In this document: piece after piece, positions 1 to 10,489 of the stretch
Layout: the number at the start of each line of letters is the position of its first letter
Position numbering within the stretch: position 1 is the stretch's first letter
From: Saccharomycopsis fibuligera x Saccharomycopsis cf. fibuligera
Lineage: Eukaryota > Ascomycota > Saccharomycetes > Ascoideales > Saccharomycopsidaceae
Assembly: GCA_001936135.1 (NCBI GenBank)
Contig: CP012812.1
Span: forward strand, 806,001 to 870,000
Length of the DNA: 64,000 nucleotides
Direction of reading: 5' to 3'
The notes under the pieces: model-generated
Database searches by the model: none
Told to the model about the DNA's origin: nothing
Seen by the model: only the letters and a program-made list of their open reading frames with translations
Translations under genes and position numbers: made by a program

Positions 1-357
1 ATTATCCTTCTTGTCCACCAAACTTTTCCCCTGGGTTCTATTCAACTCTCTACTGGCCCTCAGATCCTTCTTGTCAAAAGAAATCAAAGTAGAAAGCTGG
101 TCGCCATCAAGAAGTGGGTTACCGGCGTCACCCACACGACTTGGATCACCACCGTTCTGATCATCGTTGCTAAAAGTACGCCATTCTGATCTGGTGTCGA
201 TAATGCGGTCGCAAATGACCAAGCCGCACTGGGAACAAATCAAATCGCCACTGGCGTAGGCCTCAATCAACTGGGGAGGATACGTTTTGCAGTCGGGACA
301 GGTGAGGGTAATGTTCAAGTTAGGACCATCGTAGGGCTCTTCTGCGGCAGTCGACAT
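1..357 (-). CDS. SUA7: Transcription initiation factor TFIIB, N-terminal part (cut by window edge)
   Basis: General RNA polymerase II initiation factor that bridges TBP-bound promoter and polymerase and helps choose the start site. Only the first 119 codons are in the window; the C-terminal cyclin repeats lie beyond position 1. The protein begins [15 protein letters not shown]. Residues about 17-45 form the zinc ribbon, with a CPDC pair and a CSQCG pair. It is followed by the conserved B-reader stretch [13 protein letters not shown] and then [11 protein letters not shown] and [15 protein letters not shown], which match the yeast family closely. The ATG at 357-355 is the only sensible start. 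It is divergent from GPI2, with a 331-bp shared promoter. Identity is secure from the motifs. Confidence 0.95.
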   Translation of the reverse strand, partial: MSTAAEEPYDGPNLNITLTCPDCKTYPPQLIEAYASGDLICSQCGLVICDRIIDTRSEWRTFSNDDQNGGDPSRVGDAGNPLLDGDQLSTLISFDKKDLRASRELNRTQGKSLVDKKDN

Positions 358-688
358 TGGTGGAAATGGGCGTGACAGTGGATGTGATGGGCGTGGACAA
401 GTGAGCTGCTGCTGGGGAGTCGAGGTAAACCGATATTGATTGTATCTTCATCATTATTAAATTCTTTTTGTTTGTTTTATATTTTCCTTTCCTTTCCTTT
501 CCTTCCTTCGCTTAGAAATGAACTCGTCGAGTTTGAGCAGGGTAATACCAGAAGCACGTGAAGCGCTCTGTAGCGGTAAATTTCACCACGACCGGTTCAC
601 TACACGCACTGGTGATGAGAAGTGATGAGATGCCCATAGATAAAACTTTGGATAGCGAAGATATGACAAATTGACAAGCGACTGACTA
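358..688. promoter_or_regulatory. Divergent promoter SUA7 / GPI2
   Basis: 331 bp between two divergent starts. It holds a pyrimidine-rich block at 480-510 and one CACGTG E-box at 555-560, the type of site bound by Cbf1 or other bHLH factors. No clear TATA box was placed. Nothing else is recognised. Confidence 0.5.
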
Positions 689-1711
689 ATGGAACCCAAG
701 CACAACAAGTCGTCCAGCGACTTGCCCAACCGCACATACTCCCCTTATTGGCGCAGCGGTAGTCCCAGACCCAACTCTGGCTCTGGATCTGGCTCCAGTG
801 CCTACAATTACAAACAGCCCTGGCGCAAGCTCTTGTGGCTCCGTCAGGAGTATCCAGACAACTACGTCGACTCTTCTTTCTTGTCCCAGCTCAAGCGCAA
901 CACCACAGTCACTAAGTACTCCTACTGGAAACTTGTCAGTGACTTCAGCTTGATCAATTTGCACCTATGCGATACGGCTATTGTGTTTATCATCTTCAAC
1001 GGGCTTTATAACCTGCACTGGAGTCCCTTTATCCCCACACTTATTTGCTCGGCTGTCACCATCTCCGGATACTTTATCTGGAACTACTGGCTATCAAGTC
1101 CGTTGTCTTCCTCGCCATTATCACATTCACTGCCATTGCCTCCCTCCGCCACACTGAACCAATTAGTCACTTTGAAATCCTCCTTGTTGATCGTCTTCAC
1201 CATCCTAACTCTATCTCCCGTGCTTCGATCCCTCACCAAATCTACTTCATCGGACTCCATCTGGGCTTTATCTACATGGCTAACCATTTTAAACGTCATC
1301 TGCCACAACTACGAATACGATATCAGCAAGCAGGAAGCATTCAAACTTTCCGTGCTATCCACCAACTTACTTTTCTCTAACGTTATTGTTCTCGCATCAA
1401 GATTAAATTCCAACATGGCGGTGTTTTGCTTCATTTTAGTTTCTATCCAAGCGTATGGTTTGTTTCCAATTTTCCAATTCAGAATAAGGAAAATTTTAGG
1501 CCACCGCTGGTGTGCCTTGTTGGGACTGTTGTATTTTGCCGTGGTCAGCGCATTGATTTATTTCACTGTTAGCAACTATATTATTGTTTTTAGCTGGTTT
1601 TCTATCAATTTGTTTATTGTCTTCTTTTGTCCTGGATACTTTCTTTTTCTTCAGCAGTACAAGAACGAGTTGCAGGGGCCTTGGGATCCTGCTAGACCAA
1701 AGCTTAGTTGA
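689..1711 (+). CDS. GPI2: GPI-GlcNAc transferase subunit Gpi2 (PIG-C)
   Basis: Subunit of the ER membrane complex that adds GlcNAc to phosphatidylinositol, the first step of GPI-anchor synthesis. The 340-residue protein has a Ser/Gly-rich hydrophilic head (1-43). The family signature PWRKLLWLRQEYPDNY follows at about 44-59, and a second conserved block, LTLSPVLRSLTKSTSSDSIW, lies at about 173-192. The rest is a string of hydrophobic membrane segments, as expected for PIG-C. The start is the ATG at 689. The N-terminal head before the signature is longer than in S. cerevisiae. A TGT repeat begins two bases after the stop codon. Confidence 0.95.
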   Translation: MEPKHNKSSSDLPNRTYSPYWRSGSPRPNSGSGSGSSAYNYKQPWRKLLWLRQEYPDNYVDSSFLSQLKRNTTVTKYSYWKLVSDFSLINLHLCDTAIVFIIFNGLYNLHWSPFIPTLICSAVTISGYFIWNYWLSSPLSSSPLSHSLPLPPSATLNQLVTLKSSLLIVFTILTLSPVLRSLTKSTSSDSIWALSTWLTILNVICHNYEYDISKQEAFKLSVLSTNLLFSNVIVLASRLNSNMAVFCFILVSIQAYGLFPIFQFRIRKILGHRWCALLGLLYFAVVSALIYFTVSNYIIVFSWFSINLFIVFFCPGYFLFLQQYKNELQGPWDPARPKLS

Positions 1712-1712
1712 C

Positions 1713-1746
<34 letters not shown>
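1713..1746. repeat. (TGT)n microsatellite
   Basis: About eleven uninterrupted TGT units directly after the GPI2 stop codon, in its 3' UTR. Confidence 0.9.
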
Positions 1747-1747
<1 letters not shown>

Positions 1748-2148
1748 GACGCTTGCTTAGTTTTTCATCGTTATTTTGTTTGCTTGTTTTATTGTGTTTC
1801 TATTTTGTATTTTATTTTGCATTTATAGATTATTATCCCCTACCTTTTGTCATTTTTAACCAATGCATACCTACTGCAATCACTCTAAAGAGCGTATTGT
1901 CACTGTCATCCCATAAACTGTTGTACACTCTTGTGAGTCCACAAGTCTCCGATGTTGAGATTGTACGTTGCGCACGTGCCGCATACTGAAGATCGTCTTC
2001 AACATCAACATTAACATCAACATTAACATCGGTGCAGTAAAGTCAAAAGTGATGTATTGATCAACGTACAAGTACTGACAGCCAACTCTGCAATTCATCA
2101 AACACACGTCAACCCGAACTGAACATCGGCTGACACTTTCAATACAAA
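1747..2148. other. Intergenic GPI2 to the Asn-rich gene
   Basis: About 400 bp, T-rich at first. It contains a short 12-bp tandem repeat of AACATC/AACATT units near 1999-2031 and ends in the leader of the next gene. No gene seen. Confidence 0.6.
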
Positions 2149-3663
2149 ATGTCCGGCCTTGAAAGAGTACGCTCCTCACCTATCCTAAACGACCACCAGC
2201 ATGAAGATAATGACCAATTTGAAGACTCTATACTTAACACCACATTAACATCCACAAACAACAACATCAATGATCCATTTGGTATCAACAACAACTCATC
2301 AATCTCCGTCATCAAGACACGAGACGATAACTACATCTCTGCTGTTTTGCAAAAAAGGGCACAGTCTCAACCGAATGTCCTACGGTTTGCGCCCCATAAA
2401 AACATTAATAATAACACTAATGATAAAGCCAATAATAATAGTAATAATTATAACAAGGATAATGGTAGTAATAACATGGCCCCTATACCACCACGGAGAA
2501 CTGCTACACTATCTATGAAAGGAGCTGCCAACTATGACCAGCCACATGTGTTTAGTCCTGAGTTGCTAATGGATCCAAGAGATAAAACCAATCTTCATAC
2601 TAACAGCACTGGAAACATTCGTGCTCTTGGTCATAACACCAATAATTTCAATAATAATAGTGATAGTAATTTATACGAGAGCAGCATGCTATTCAATGAT
2701 AAAAGTATACCAGAACTAGATCATCCTAACAATAATAACAACAATATCAACAACAACAACAACAACAACAATATCAATAATATCAGCAGCAATACCCATG
2801 CAATGAGCGATTTCAATTTGCAAGAAGATTTGAAACGGTTTTCAGAATTAAATGATTTTTCAGGGTTAGGTTTAGCCGCGGCAGCAACGCTAGATCAGAA
2901 CCATAGTAATACAAATAACAATAACAACAATAACAGAAGTGACTCGTTTTCAAATAGAGGCTCTTTGTACCTTGCACCAGGTCCAATGACAAGAGGCTCA
3001 TTATTCGACAATCCGTCAAACACCAACACTTCCAACTACTACTACACCAGTACCAACCACAACCTAACTGCCCCAACCATCAGCAACAACATCAGCAATC
3101 ATACTAATAATAACAATAGCAACAGCCGCAGCAACAACAATTACGACTTGGAGTATCCTAGAGAAATAGACAAGATTCCCTCCGTGAAGCCAAAGTCAAA
3201 CATCCAAGACAAACTCTGGACCCAAATAGACGTCCTAGATGACGTCAAACGGATGTCTGACGAAGCAATGCAAAACAATTCTTTTTTCACCCCACAGTAT
3301 GAGCAGAATTTGCGCAGCTTGAAGAAATCGCAAATGAACCTATTGAACACTATAAAGAAGATGGAGAAGAAAATTGACACAAATTACAATAAGCGGATTT
3401 GGTTCGAGTTTGATATTGATTTAGAAAGTATTGAAGATTTGAAGTATTTGTACAACAGGGAGCATTTCGATAATGTGAAGAACTGTATTGAGGACGTGAG
3501 GAAGGAATTGGGGCAGGTGAGTGAGTTGATGAAACAACAACAGGAAGATTTGGCCAGCGATACTAATGCTGATGAGAGTGCGAATGGGCCCAGTGGGACG
3601 AGCGATACCAGTGGGACAAGCGGGACAGATTTTGATAGTAGTTCAAGAAAGTCAACAAAGTAA
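2149..3663 (+). CDS. Asn-rich protein with C-terminal coiled coil, function unknown
   Basis: A 504-residue protein that I do not recognise by name. Residues 1 to about 335 are low complexity, dominated by Asn runs encoded by AAT/AAC repeats. From about 350 the composition changes to an ordered, charged segment (IQDKLWTQIDVLDDVKRM, then a Lys/Glu-rich stretch with heptad-like leucines to about residue 470), which looks like a coiled-coil domain and is probably the conserved core. The tail is a short GTSDTSGTSG repeat. A link to the fungal BLOC-1-type small coiled-coil proteins was considered but is not supported well enough to assert. The start is the ATG at 2149; the next gene is convergent. 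Confidence 0.8.
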   Translation: MSGLERVRSSPILNDHQHEDNDQFEDSILNTTLTSTNNNINDPFGINNNSSISVIKTRDDNYISAVLQKRAQSQPNVLRFAPHKNINNNTNDKANNNSNNYNKDNGSNNMAPIPPRRTATLSMKGAANYDQPHVFSPELLMDPRDKTNLHTNSTGNIRALGHNTNNFNNNSDSNLYESSMLFNDKSIPELDHPNNNNNNINNNNNNNNINNISSNTHAMSDFNLQEDLKRFSELNDFSGLGLAAAATLDQNHSNTNNNNNNNRSDSFSNRGSLYLAPGPMTRGSLFDNPSNTNTSNYYYTSTNHNLTAPTISNNISNHTNNNNSNSRSNNNYDLEYPREIDKIPSVKPKSNIQDKLWTQIDVLDDVKRMSDEAMQNNSFFTPQYEQNLRSLKKSQMNLLNTIKKMEKKIDTNYNKRIWFEFDIDLESIEDLKYLYNREHFDNVKNCIEDVRKELGQVSELMKQQQEDLASDTNADESANGPSGTSDTSGTSGTDFDSSSRKSTK

Positions 3664-4209
3664 CAGATAAAATACGTATTGGAGGCAAACAAGTAAACAG
3701 ACAAGCAAATAAATGGATAAATGGATGCCCCTGTAATGTTGCAACTGTCAAGCGTACAATAATAGCGATTTTAATTAAAACAGAAATAAAGCAATATCAA
3801 GTTTTTAATTATTGTTGTAATTGTTATTGTAATTGTAAGAGTTGTAAAAACTGTAAAAATTGTAAAAAATGTAGAAATACACAAATTTGTTGGGGTCCCT
3901 CGCTTAAAACAAAAATAAAAAATAAAAAATAAAAATAAAAATAGAATGAAATAAAAAAAAAGTAAAATAGTACCGCACAATAAATAAAGTAAAGAATAAG
4001 GTAGCAAAATACAAAAAGGAGAAAACAAATAAAGATGAGAAATTATAGAATAAAAAGCTTGGTTTAGACTAAAGTCACAATAAAAGCAAAATCAAGTCAT
4101 GTTGAATAGAACTAGCTAGCTGATCAAGACCAAGATCGAGTCCAAAAACGCAGGAATTTGGTGGATGATGAATCACGCAAGCAAGAAAGATCACATTTTT
4201 AGCTTCAAT
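3664..4209. other. Convergent intergenic, A/T-rich low complexity
   Basis: 546 bp between two converging genes. It is dominated by A-rich repeats (TTGTAA-type units around 3810-3870, AAAATAAAAAT-type units around 3905-3960). No gene or RNA seen. Confidence 0.6.
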
Positions 4210-6712
4210 TCAACGGCTAAAATTTTCTTCGACGTCTTCTTCCTTAATCTCCTTGATATGATTGGCATCACCGCCACCATCAATAGCACCGCCAGTAGTA
4301 TTCTTGTCATTATTGCCATTTTTATCTTCCCACTCGTGCCCATTTTTAATTTCATTATTAGCTTTTTCAACCACATCAACTTCTGCACCATTACCTTTGT
4401 CATGCGCATCGTCACGCGCATCAACAGCCTCACCAACTTTCTCAGCAGGTCCAGCACTAGTATCAGCATTAGCAGCAACGCCAGCAACAGCCTCGACACT
4501 CTTACTTGTTGCATCTCCTTCATCATTACCATTACTTGAAGCCTCAGCGGCTTCGGCAGAAACTGGCTCATTCGCTGTTATGACCGCTACCGCAGCAGCT
4601 GCGGTGTCTGTATTTGAATTCGCATCCGTAGTCGTGCTTGTTGCTGATTCTTTGACATCTGCTTCATTATCACTGTCAACATCCTCATTCTCATTTTTAG
4701 TAGTACTGATAGCACCAGGATCAGCACCACCATCATTACTATCGCTATTATTATTATTGTTGTCGTTTTTAGTGCTGCTGCTATTGTTTTTATTGTCCTC
4801 AGTACTCACAGCCATAGCAACATCACCATCATCATTTTTGTCATTATACTCAGCAGGCTTAACTTTAAATTCGTCATCAATATTTTCATCATCGGTAGGT
4901 TTTGGCAACGGCAATGGCATTGGCAAAGATTGAAACTGATTTACTTGAGGCTGATGACTAAGTTGTTCCGGCAGCTGTTGAGCTTGTTGTGATTCTTGTT
5001 GTCGTTGCAGCAGCAGCTGCAGCTGCAGCTGCTGCTGTTGTTGTTGTTGTCGTTGTTGTTGTTGCTGAGATACCGCAGCATTTGCAGTCTGAGTAGCATC
5101 GGCGATCAAATGAGCACTAGGTATTTGATTTTCTAATCCTTTACTTGCGTCGTTATTAATAATACTATTACCATCGGCAGCAGCAAAATTTTGGCCATTG
5201 TTAGTTGTGCTACTACTATTGCTATTATTGGTATTATTACTGTTATTGTCCCCGGTTTTGTTCAAGTCGTATACTGAATTTGTCGCCGTTGCCGTTGCCG
5301 TTGGTTGCTGTTGGGGTTGTTGTTGAGAGTACCCGTTAGTTCCTTGAGCTTGTCCCTGTGCTTGAGGAACTTGAGGAGCTGTGGCGGCACCAGCGGTTGG
5401 TATGCCTCCATAACCGTATAACAAGTATTGATTATTTGCCGGATATCCGTAATTTGGATTAAACCCACCATTAGCAGCTTGAGCATAAAATGCGGGATAC
5501 ACATTTGCTGCTGCTGCGGCGGCCGCCGCAGCAGCAGCAGCAGCAGCAGAATTTATTTGATTATTACTATTGTTGTTGTTGATGCCATTATTAGGATCAC
5601 TGTTTTGTGCAGCACGGGCAATTTTGCCATATTGTTGCTGCTGAGCATTCTGAGCAGCAATATTATTGTTATTATTTTGGTTATTACCATTTTGATCAGC
5701 TTGCGGTAATTGCCTAAGAGCCGACGAAATTTCTGACAAAACTTTCAAGTTATTAGCCACTGCACTCATATCATTTTCCTTGTTATTAGGGTTATTTCCA
5801 TTACCACCAACAATACCACCATTATTTAAGCCCATACCAGGGTTATGTCCAAACTGTTGTTGTTGTTGCTGCTGCTGCTGTTGATGATGATGATGATCAA
5901 CACTACCTTCTCTCTTGTTATTCAGTTTACGCACTCTTATTCTAGAGCCCATATTTCTCAACGCTAAGGTCAATTTAGGCGATGGACTTAAACCGGGGAA
6001 GTACTTTGCATTGTAAACTTTAAAGATTTCTGACTTGATACCACCACGGTAAATAAGCCCTGCCCGATTAAACGGTTGTTCGCTCTTAGTCAAAGGAAAC
6101 TCAAACAATCTAAAGTTGAGTCTATAATAGCCTTCATAACGCACGGAAATGTCACTAAACACGAAAAACCCTTTCAAGTCATCAGCGCTATCAGCGTCAT
6201 CAGGACCAGGATGAGTAAGAATATTAGCGGCAACGGTAGTGGTGCCAAACATCAAATCGGATTTTTTCTTTTCCAAGCTAGGCTTTCTCTTCTTGAAGTT
6301 TTTCTGACTAGCAGCGGATCCGAGATCTTCTTCATTTTGATCAACTAGTTCAGCAGTAGCTGTCATGATGAGGAAGTTATAACTGTGATCTATAACATTG
6401 GCGTTTTGCCTGTTGTAAAGCGAGACCTTCACCACGGGAGGAGGATCTATGGATCTTCTTCCGGTGTCTGTTGAAGTTAGTATAAAAACGCCCTAATATT
6501 TATTTAAACTGCTTTTTTTTTTTTTAGAAAATAGGAGTTTTGAAGCAAATATCAATTCATAATTTTTAGAGTGATAAATACATACATGATTTTGTACTGC
6601 CGCAAGCGCGTGCCTGGAGCGGATGCTGAGCAACTTCCAACTCGTACTTTGGACGAATGGCCTTGATGGAACTATCGGGCAAGAACCTGAGCTGATAGGA
6701 AGTCTTGGCCAT
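4210..6712 (-). CDS. Velvet-domain transcriptional regulator, two exons
   Basis: Putative nuclear DNA-binding regulator of the velvet family, which controls development and secondary metabolism in filamentous fungi. Exon 1 is 6712-6586 and exon 2 is 6467-4210. The intron (6585-6468) starts GTATGT and has TACTAAC at 6482-6476 and an ACAG acceptor. Splicing gives 794 codons in one frame and rebuilds the diagnostic join: ELEVAQHPLQARACG in exon 1, then GRRSIDPPPVVKVSL in exon 2. The domain continues with GFFVFSDISVRYEGYYRL and FKVYNAKYFPGLSPSPKL and ends near RIRVRK at about residue 223. After it come His and Gln runs, an Ala run, Asn-rich linkers and a long acidic C-terminal tail. The start is the ATG at 6712, just before TSYQLRFLP. 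Family assignment is strong; target genes are unknown. Confidence 0.88.
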
Positions 6713-7574
6713 GGTGTAATTATGCTTTGGTCAATTGCTTTGGTTTTCGAGATTGGAATTTCAGATATATATTCTTGATGTTTTTATATTTATGTTGTGT
6801 TTTCTTTTATTTTTATTTTTTCTTTTGTAGAATGATACGCGCAAAATAGATGCTATTATTATTACCAGTCCCGTTTGAAAAGCACAACAAATTGAGATAA
6901 AGCTAAAACAAATTGGAAATGACGCGACACAAACGCTTCGGCAAAATTGCAATTGAGAATTATGAGGTTGAGTTTGCCAGCCGAATGTAACAGACAGTAA
7001 TTGTGGATGGATGGCTGATGGTGATGGCTGCTGTCTGGAGAGTGTTTTTTTTTTGGAGAGACCAAGCAACTGGAATTGTTCCTACTGCGCGGGACGAAAG
7101 AAGCGACTCTTTTTTAAATAGAAAATTTTTTTGGCAGTAGCAGTAGACAGCCGGCTCGGGGGGAAGATAAAAATAGTCATGTGATCTGCCCTCGGAACGA
7201 ATAGCTATAGACTCAGACTGTAGCATATACAATAATACACACCAGGTGTACGCTAACTGGGGGCGTACCACCGAGCATCCACCGGATCAAACTGATGAGC
7301 CAGTCTATTACATAGTGCCAGCCAATATGGTGACTGAGGCACTCTGTAGATGCACACTTGCAGCACCAGTACAGATAAGCTAACCAAAATTTCGTATATT
7401 TTTAATTTAAAGTCAAAACATGTTCAAGACACTATATTTCTCTGAATATGAAGATGCAAGATAAAGCTAAGCTCATGTTATAAATTTACCGATTATTTTA
7501 CTATTAGATTTCCAATTTGTTGTTGTTGCTATTGTTGTTTTTGTTGATGTCTTTTCTTTTACCAATGTACCTGC
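6713..7574. other. Spacer and promoter of the velvet gene
   Basis: 862 bp between two genes that both run leftwards. It carries T-rich and A-rich patches and no convincing gene; the short open frames here lack family features. The part next to 6713 should hold the velvet-gene promoter; the part next to 7574 is the ATP4 3' UTR. Confidence 0.5.
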
Positions 7575-8315
7575 TTACTTGGCAGCAGCAAAGACTTTTT
7601 CAACATCGGCAACAGCTTGTTGCAAGATCTTGTCTTGGAATTTAGGGTTGGTGATTTCCTTTTGGACCTTGGAGATAACAGTCTTGGCCAATTGTTCTTG
7701 TTCCAATTGTCTGACGTTAGCTTCGTATCTGACCCAGGTGTCCAAAGTGGCCTTGGCTTCGTGAGCCAAGTCGACCTTTTGTTTCAATTCAAAAGCTTTG
7801 GCTTCGAGTTCAACGGTTTCCTTGGAGACATTGAAAAGAGCATCAGTGGTGCTGACGACATCTTTCAATTGGGAAACGGAATCGATACGGCTCTTGACAG
7901 CTTCAACGTGCTTGGTTCTGGAAGCGTTCAAGATGTCAGTGACACTCTTGACTCTTTGGTCGGCAAAGTCCTTGTATAATGGAGCAATGAACTTGGCAAC
8001 AATGGCAGAGAAGGCAAAGAAAGTACCAACCAAAATGGTTTCTTCGTTGACAATGTACAATTGGTTGGAGACAGCGTAAACGGTACCGGCGGCAGCAGTG
8101 GCCAAAATACCGGTCTTGGAAACAATGTTGTTACCTGGCAAGACGTCGATGATGGAAGCTGCTTTGGCCTTTGGATCTTGTGGTTGTTGTTGTTGAGCAA
8201 GGGAAGAGGAAGAGAAACCTCTGACACCGACAGGGGCAACACGGACAGCAGCCAAAGGTGAAGCTGAACGAGCAGCGGCTCTGAAGGCGAGTTTGTTGCA
8301 AGCACGGAAACTCAT
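7575..8315 (-). CDS. ATP4: Mitochondrial ATP synthase subunit b (subunit 4)
   Basis: Peripheral-stalk subunit of F1Fo-ATP synthase in the inner mitochondrial membrane; it holds the F1 catalytic head static against Fo. The 246-residue precursor opens with an Arg/Ala/Ser-rich, acid-free presequence (about 1-38). The two hydrophobic hairpin segments near 70-115 (ILATAAAGTVYAVSNQLYIV and ILVGTFFAFSAIVAKFIAPL) follow. The remainder is a long charged helix, with YKDFADQRVKSVTDILNASR near its start. Length and layout match the yeast protein. It is divergent from MSI1. Confidence 0.95.
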   Translation of the reverse strand: MSFRACNKLAFRAAARSASPLAAVRVAPVGVRGFSSSSLAQQQQPQDPKAKAASIIDVLPGNNIVSKTGILATAAAGTVYAVSNQLYIVNEETILVGTFFAFSAIVAKFIAPLYKDFADQRVKSVTDILNASRTKHVEAVKSRIDSVSQLKDVVSTTDALFNVSKETVELEAKAFELKQKVDLAHEAKATLDTWVRYEANVRQLEQEQLAKTVISKVQKEITNPKFQDKILQQAVADVEKVFAAAK

Positions 8316-8884
8316 CTTTGATATTTGTTGTGTGTGTGTGTGTTTATTGTGATCAGTATCAGTCTAGCTTTGGACAGTTTTCAACTCTTCCTATATAGCT
8401 AATAGCTATCAGCATAGCTCTCTTTCTCTTTTGTTAAGGGTGAGTTTTCGCTATTTCTGATTTTTCGCTGCAAAAAAAATGTTTTCTGGTCACGAGCACC
8501 GCCTTTCCGGTTTCTCTGAGCGTCTCATTGGCTGGACCTCACGTGGACTTTAGGCATGCGACTTGTGCGTGATATGGGTGTGTGATTAGGTAAATTATTG
8601 GTAATGAGGATGTATTCAGCTGACATATCAGCTGACCTCAAAAAGCAAAAGGAAATTGAAAAACGAAAAACGAAAAAAAAAAAAACGCGTTTTTTCGTTT
8701 TTCGTGTCGCAGCAGCAGAATCAAAGAGAGAGAGAGGTGATATCAATGGAGAGCGATAATCGAAGCAATATAGAATCGGATATTGGTATTAGACATTCTC
8801 CAGGGACAAACTGAGATACAATCACTCACAATCATCAAGCTTGCAACTTTAAGTTACACAACGCATACATACATACAATACTCG
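8316..8884. promoter_or_regulatory. Divergent promoter ATP4 / MSI1
   Basis: 569 bp. A (TG)n tract lies next to ATP4 (8328-8343). The MSI1-proximal half carries the cell-cycle-type cluster listed separately at 8685-8706. Confidence 0.5.
8685..8706. promoter_or_regulatory. MluI cell-cycle box and Swi4-type box upstream of MSI1
   Basis: ACGCGT (MCB) at 8685-8690 and TTTTCGTG, the complement of the CACGAAAA SCB core, at 8699-8706, about 180-200 bp before the MSI1 ATG. Flanking ACGAAAAACG copies make the block an imperfect inverted repeat around the MCB. These are the classic G1/S sites for MBF and SBF, fitting a chromatin-assembly gene needed in S phase. Regulation is inferred, not shown. Confidence 0.6.
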
Positions 8885-10489
8885 ATGTCCAGCCAGGGAC
8901 GAGAAACAGTGGTGATATCAGACACACCAGGAAGCCAGCATGACAACGAAACAACGCCAAACAACGATGACGATATAATCATGGGTGAGCGCCCAACCAC
9001 AACAACCCTTGGCGACGAGATAACACCAGAAGCGAGCAATAACGTTTACGGCCAAATAGATGAAGACCAAGTCCAAACCGACGATTCCATAATTAGCGAA
9101 TCAGTCAAGCAAAAGTACAGAATATGGAAAAAAAACTCTCCTTACCTTTACGACTACTTGCAAACCAGCGCCCTAATATGGCCCTCTCTTACCGTGCAAT
9201 GGTTCCCCGATGTAGAGCATGATGCGAAACACAATACATTCACATATCGACTCCTCACTGGCACCTTCACGTCCGGCAGTGCGGATGAACAGCTCAAGAT
9301 CTCCACGTTCACCACCAAACCACTACGAAACTTGGCGCTGGTTGACAAGTACGATTTAGAAAGCAGGGAGTTTCTAGCCAATGATAGCGACAAGGCGCAT
9401 TTTCAGAAAATTTCGCAGTTGCAAACGATTCTACACCATGGAGAAATCAACAAGGCTCGCTACATGCCTCAAAAACCGGACGTTATTGCGTCGATTAACA
9501 ACTTGGGCCAAACCTATATATTTGACCGCACAAAGCATTCCTCTGCGCTTTTGAGGACCAAAGCGCTCATAAACGACGGCTTCAATTTCAAGCCGCAGAT
9601 CAAGCTTGCGCACCATTCGAAGGAAGGATTCGGGCTTGCTTGGAATTTGCAAAAAGAGGGGCTATTGCTCAGTGCCGCATTAGATGGCGATGCTGTCCTC
9701 TGGGACATTAAAAACTATGAATCAAACAGTAACGGCAGCGATGGCGATGATAGTGGAGCTAGCGAGCTCAAGCCAGAGTTGGTATTCAAGAGCATCCACA
9801 GTGGCGGGGTGAATGATATCCAATGGCTACCGCAACATGACTCGATTTTTGGCACTGTGGGAGAAGACAAGAAATTCTGTTTATTTGACATAAGGAAGGC
9901 CAACAAAAACAAAAACGAAAGCAACGTTCACGGTGATGATATTGACCACGGCACCCAGTGCTTGGTACTGATGAATAGCACTGCACACGGCGCCAGCATC
10001 AACGCATTAAGCTTCAACCACGGCAACATGTTTTGCGCGGCAACTGCTGACTCGCAGGGAACGATAGCGATATGGGATTTGCGATCATTGGGCAAGGGGC
10101 CTATTCATACGATACTGAATGCGCATCAGGGTTCGATTGCTGCTCTTGAGTGGAATCCAAGTGGGGGTAAGAGTGATGATGGTAATGATGGTAATGATAA
10201 CAATAGCCACAGAGTGTTGGCTAGTGGTGGACAAGACGACCATTTGGTTAAACTTTGGGACATGAGCCAGATTGTCCCAAGTGACGAGGGCACAAGTAGA
10301 ACAGATTTGGTCAAGACCCCAAACCCACCAGAATTGTTATTTGTGCACGGCGGGCATATGTTGGGGATAAATGATCTAAGCTGGAACATGAACCCCAGCG
10401 ATGACTGGATGATTGGGTCGGTAGCTAATGACAATTCGTTGCATGTTTGGAAGCCTGCAGATACGATAATTGGGCGCAGTTTGGAATAA
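8885..10489 (+). CDS. MSI1: WD40 protein, chromatin assembly factor 1 subunit Msi1 (RbAp48 family)
   Basis: Histone H3-H4 binding subunit of CAF-1, which deposits nucleosomes behind replication forks. The protein has 534 residues from the ATG at 8885; the open frame upstream of that ATG has no other ATG. After an acidic N-terminal tail comes the RbAp46/48 histone-binding helix region (YRIWKKNSPYLYDYL, WPSLTVQWFPD), then about six WD repeats. Msi1 is favoured over the paralogue Hat2 by IFDRTKHSSA, LAWNLQKEGLLLS, FVHGGHMLGINDLSWN and the ending VANDNSLHVWKPAD, which follow yeast Msi1. Low-complexity Asp/Asn inserts sit between blades (GSDGDD, DDGNDGNDNN). An upstream MCB/SCB pair fits S-phase expression. 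Confidence 0.9.
   Translation: MSSQGRETVVISDTPGSQHDNETTPNNDDDIIMGERPTTTTLGDEITPEASNNVYGQIDEDQVQTDDSIISESVKQKYRIWKKNSPYLYDYLQTSALIWPSLTVQWFPDVEHDAKHNTFTYRLLTGTFTSGSADEQLKISTFTTKPLRNLALVDKYDLESREFLANDSDKAHFQKISQLQTILHHGEINKARYMPQKPDVIASINNLGQTYIFDRTKHSSALLRTKALINDGFNFKPQIKLAHHSKEGFGLAWNLQKEGLLLSAALDGDAVLWDIKNYESNSNGSDGDDSGASELKPELVFKSIHSGGVNDIQWLPQHDSIFGTVGEDKKFCLFDIRKANKNKNESNVHGDDIDHGTQCLVLMNSTAHGASINALSFNHGNMFCAATADSQGTIAIWDLRSLGKGPIHTILNAHQGSIAALEWNPSGGKSDDGNDGNDNNSHRVLASGGQDDHLVKLWDMSQIVPSDEGTSRTDLVKTPNPPELLFVHGGHMLGINDLSWNMNPSDDWMIGSVANDNSLHVWKPADTIIGRSLE

Noticed and set aside
615-686. Possible C/D box snoRNA (GTGATGA ... CTGA)
   Set aside because: There is no terminal stem flanking the boxes, and the stretch runs into the GPI2 start codon; it is most likely leader sequence.
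4262-4933. Plus-strand open frame of 223 codons, Ser/Leu-rich
   Set aside because: It is the antisense shadow of the low-complexity tail of the velvet gene.
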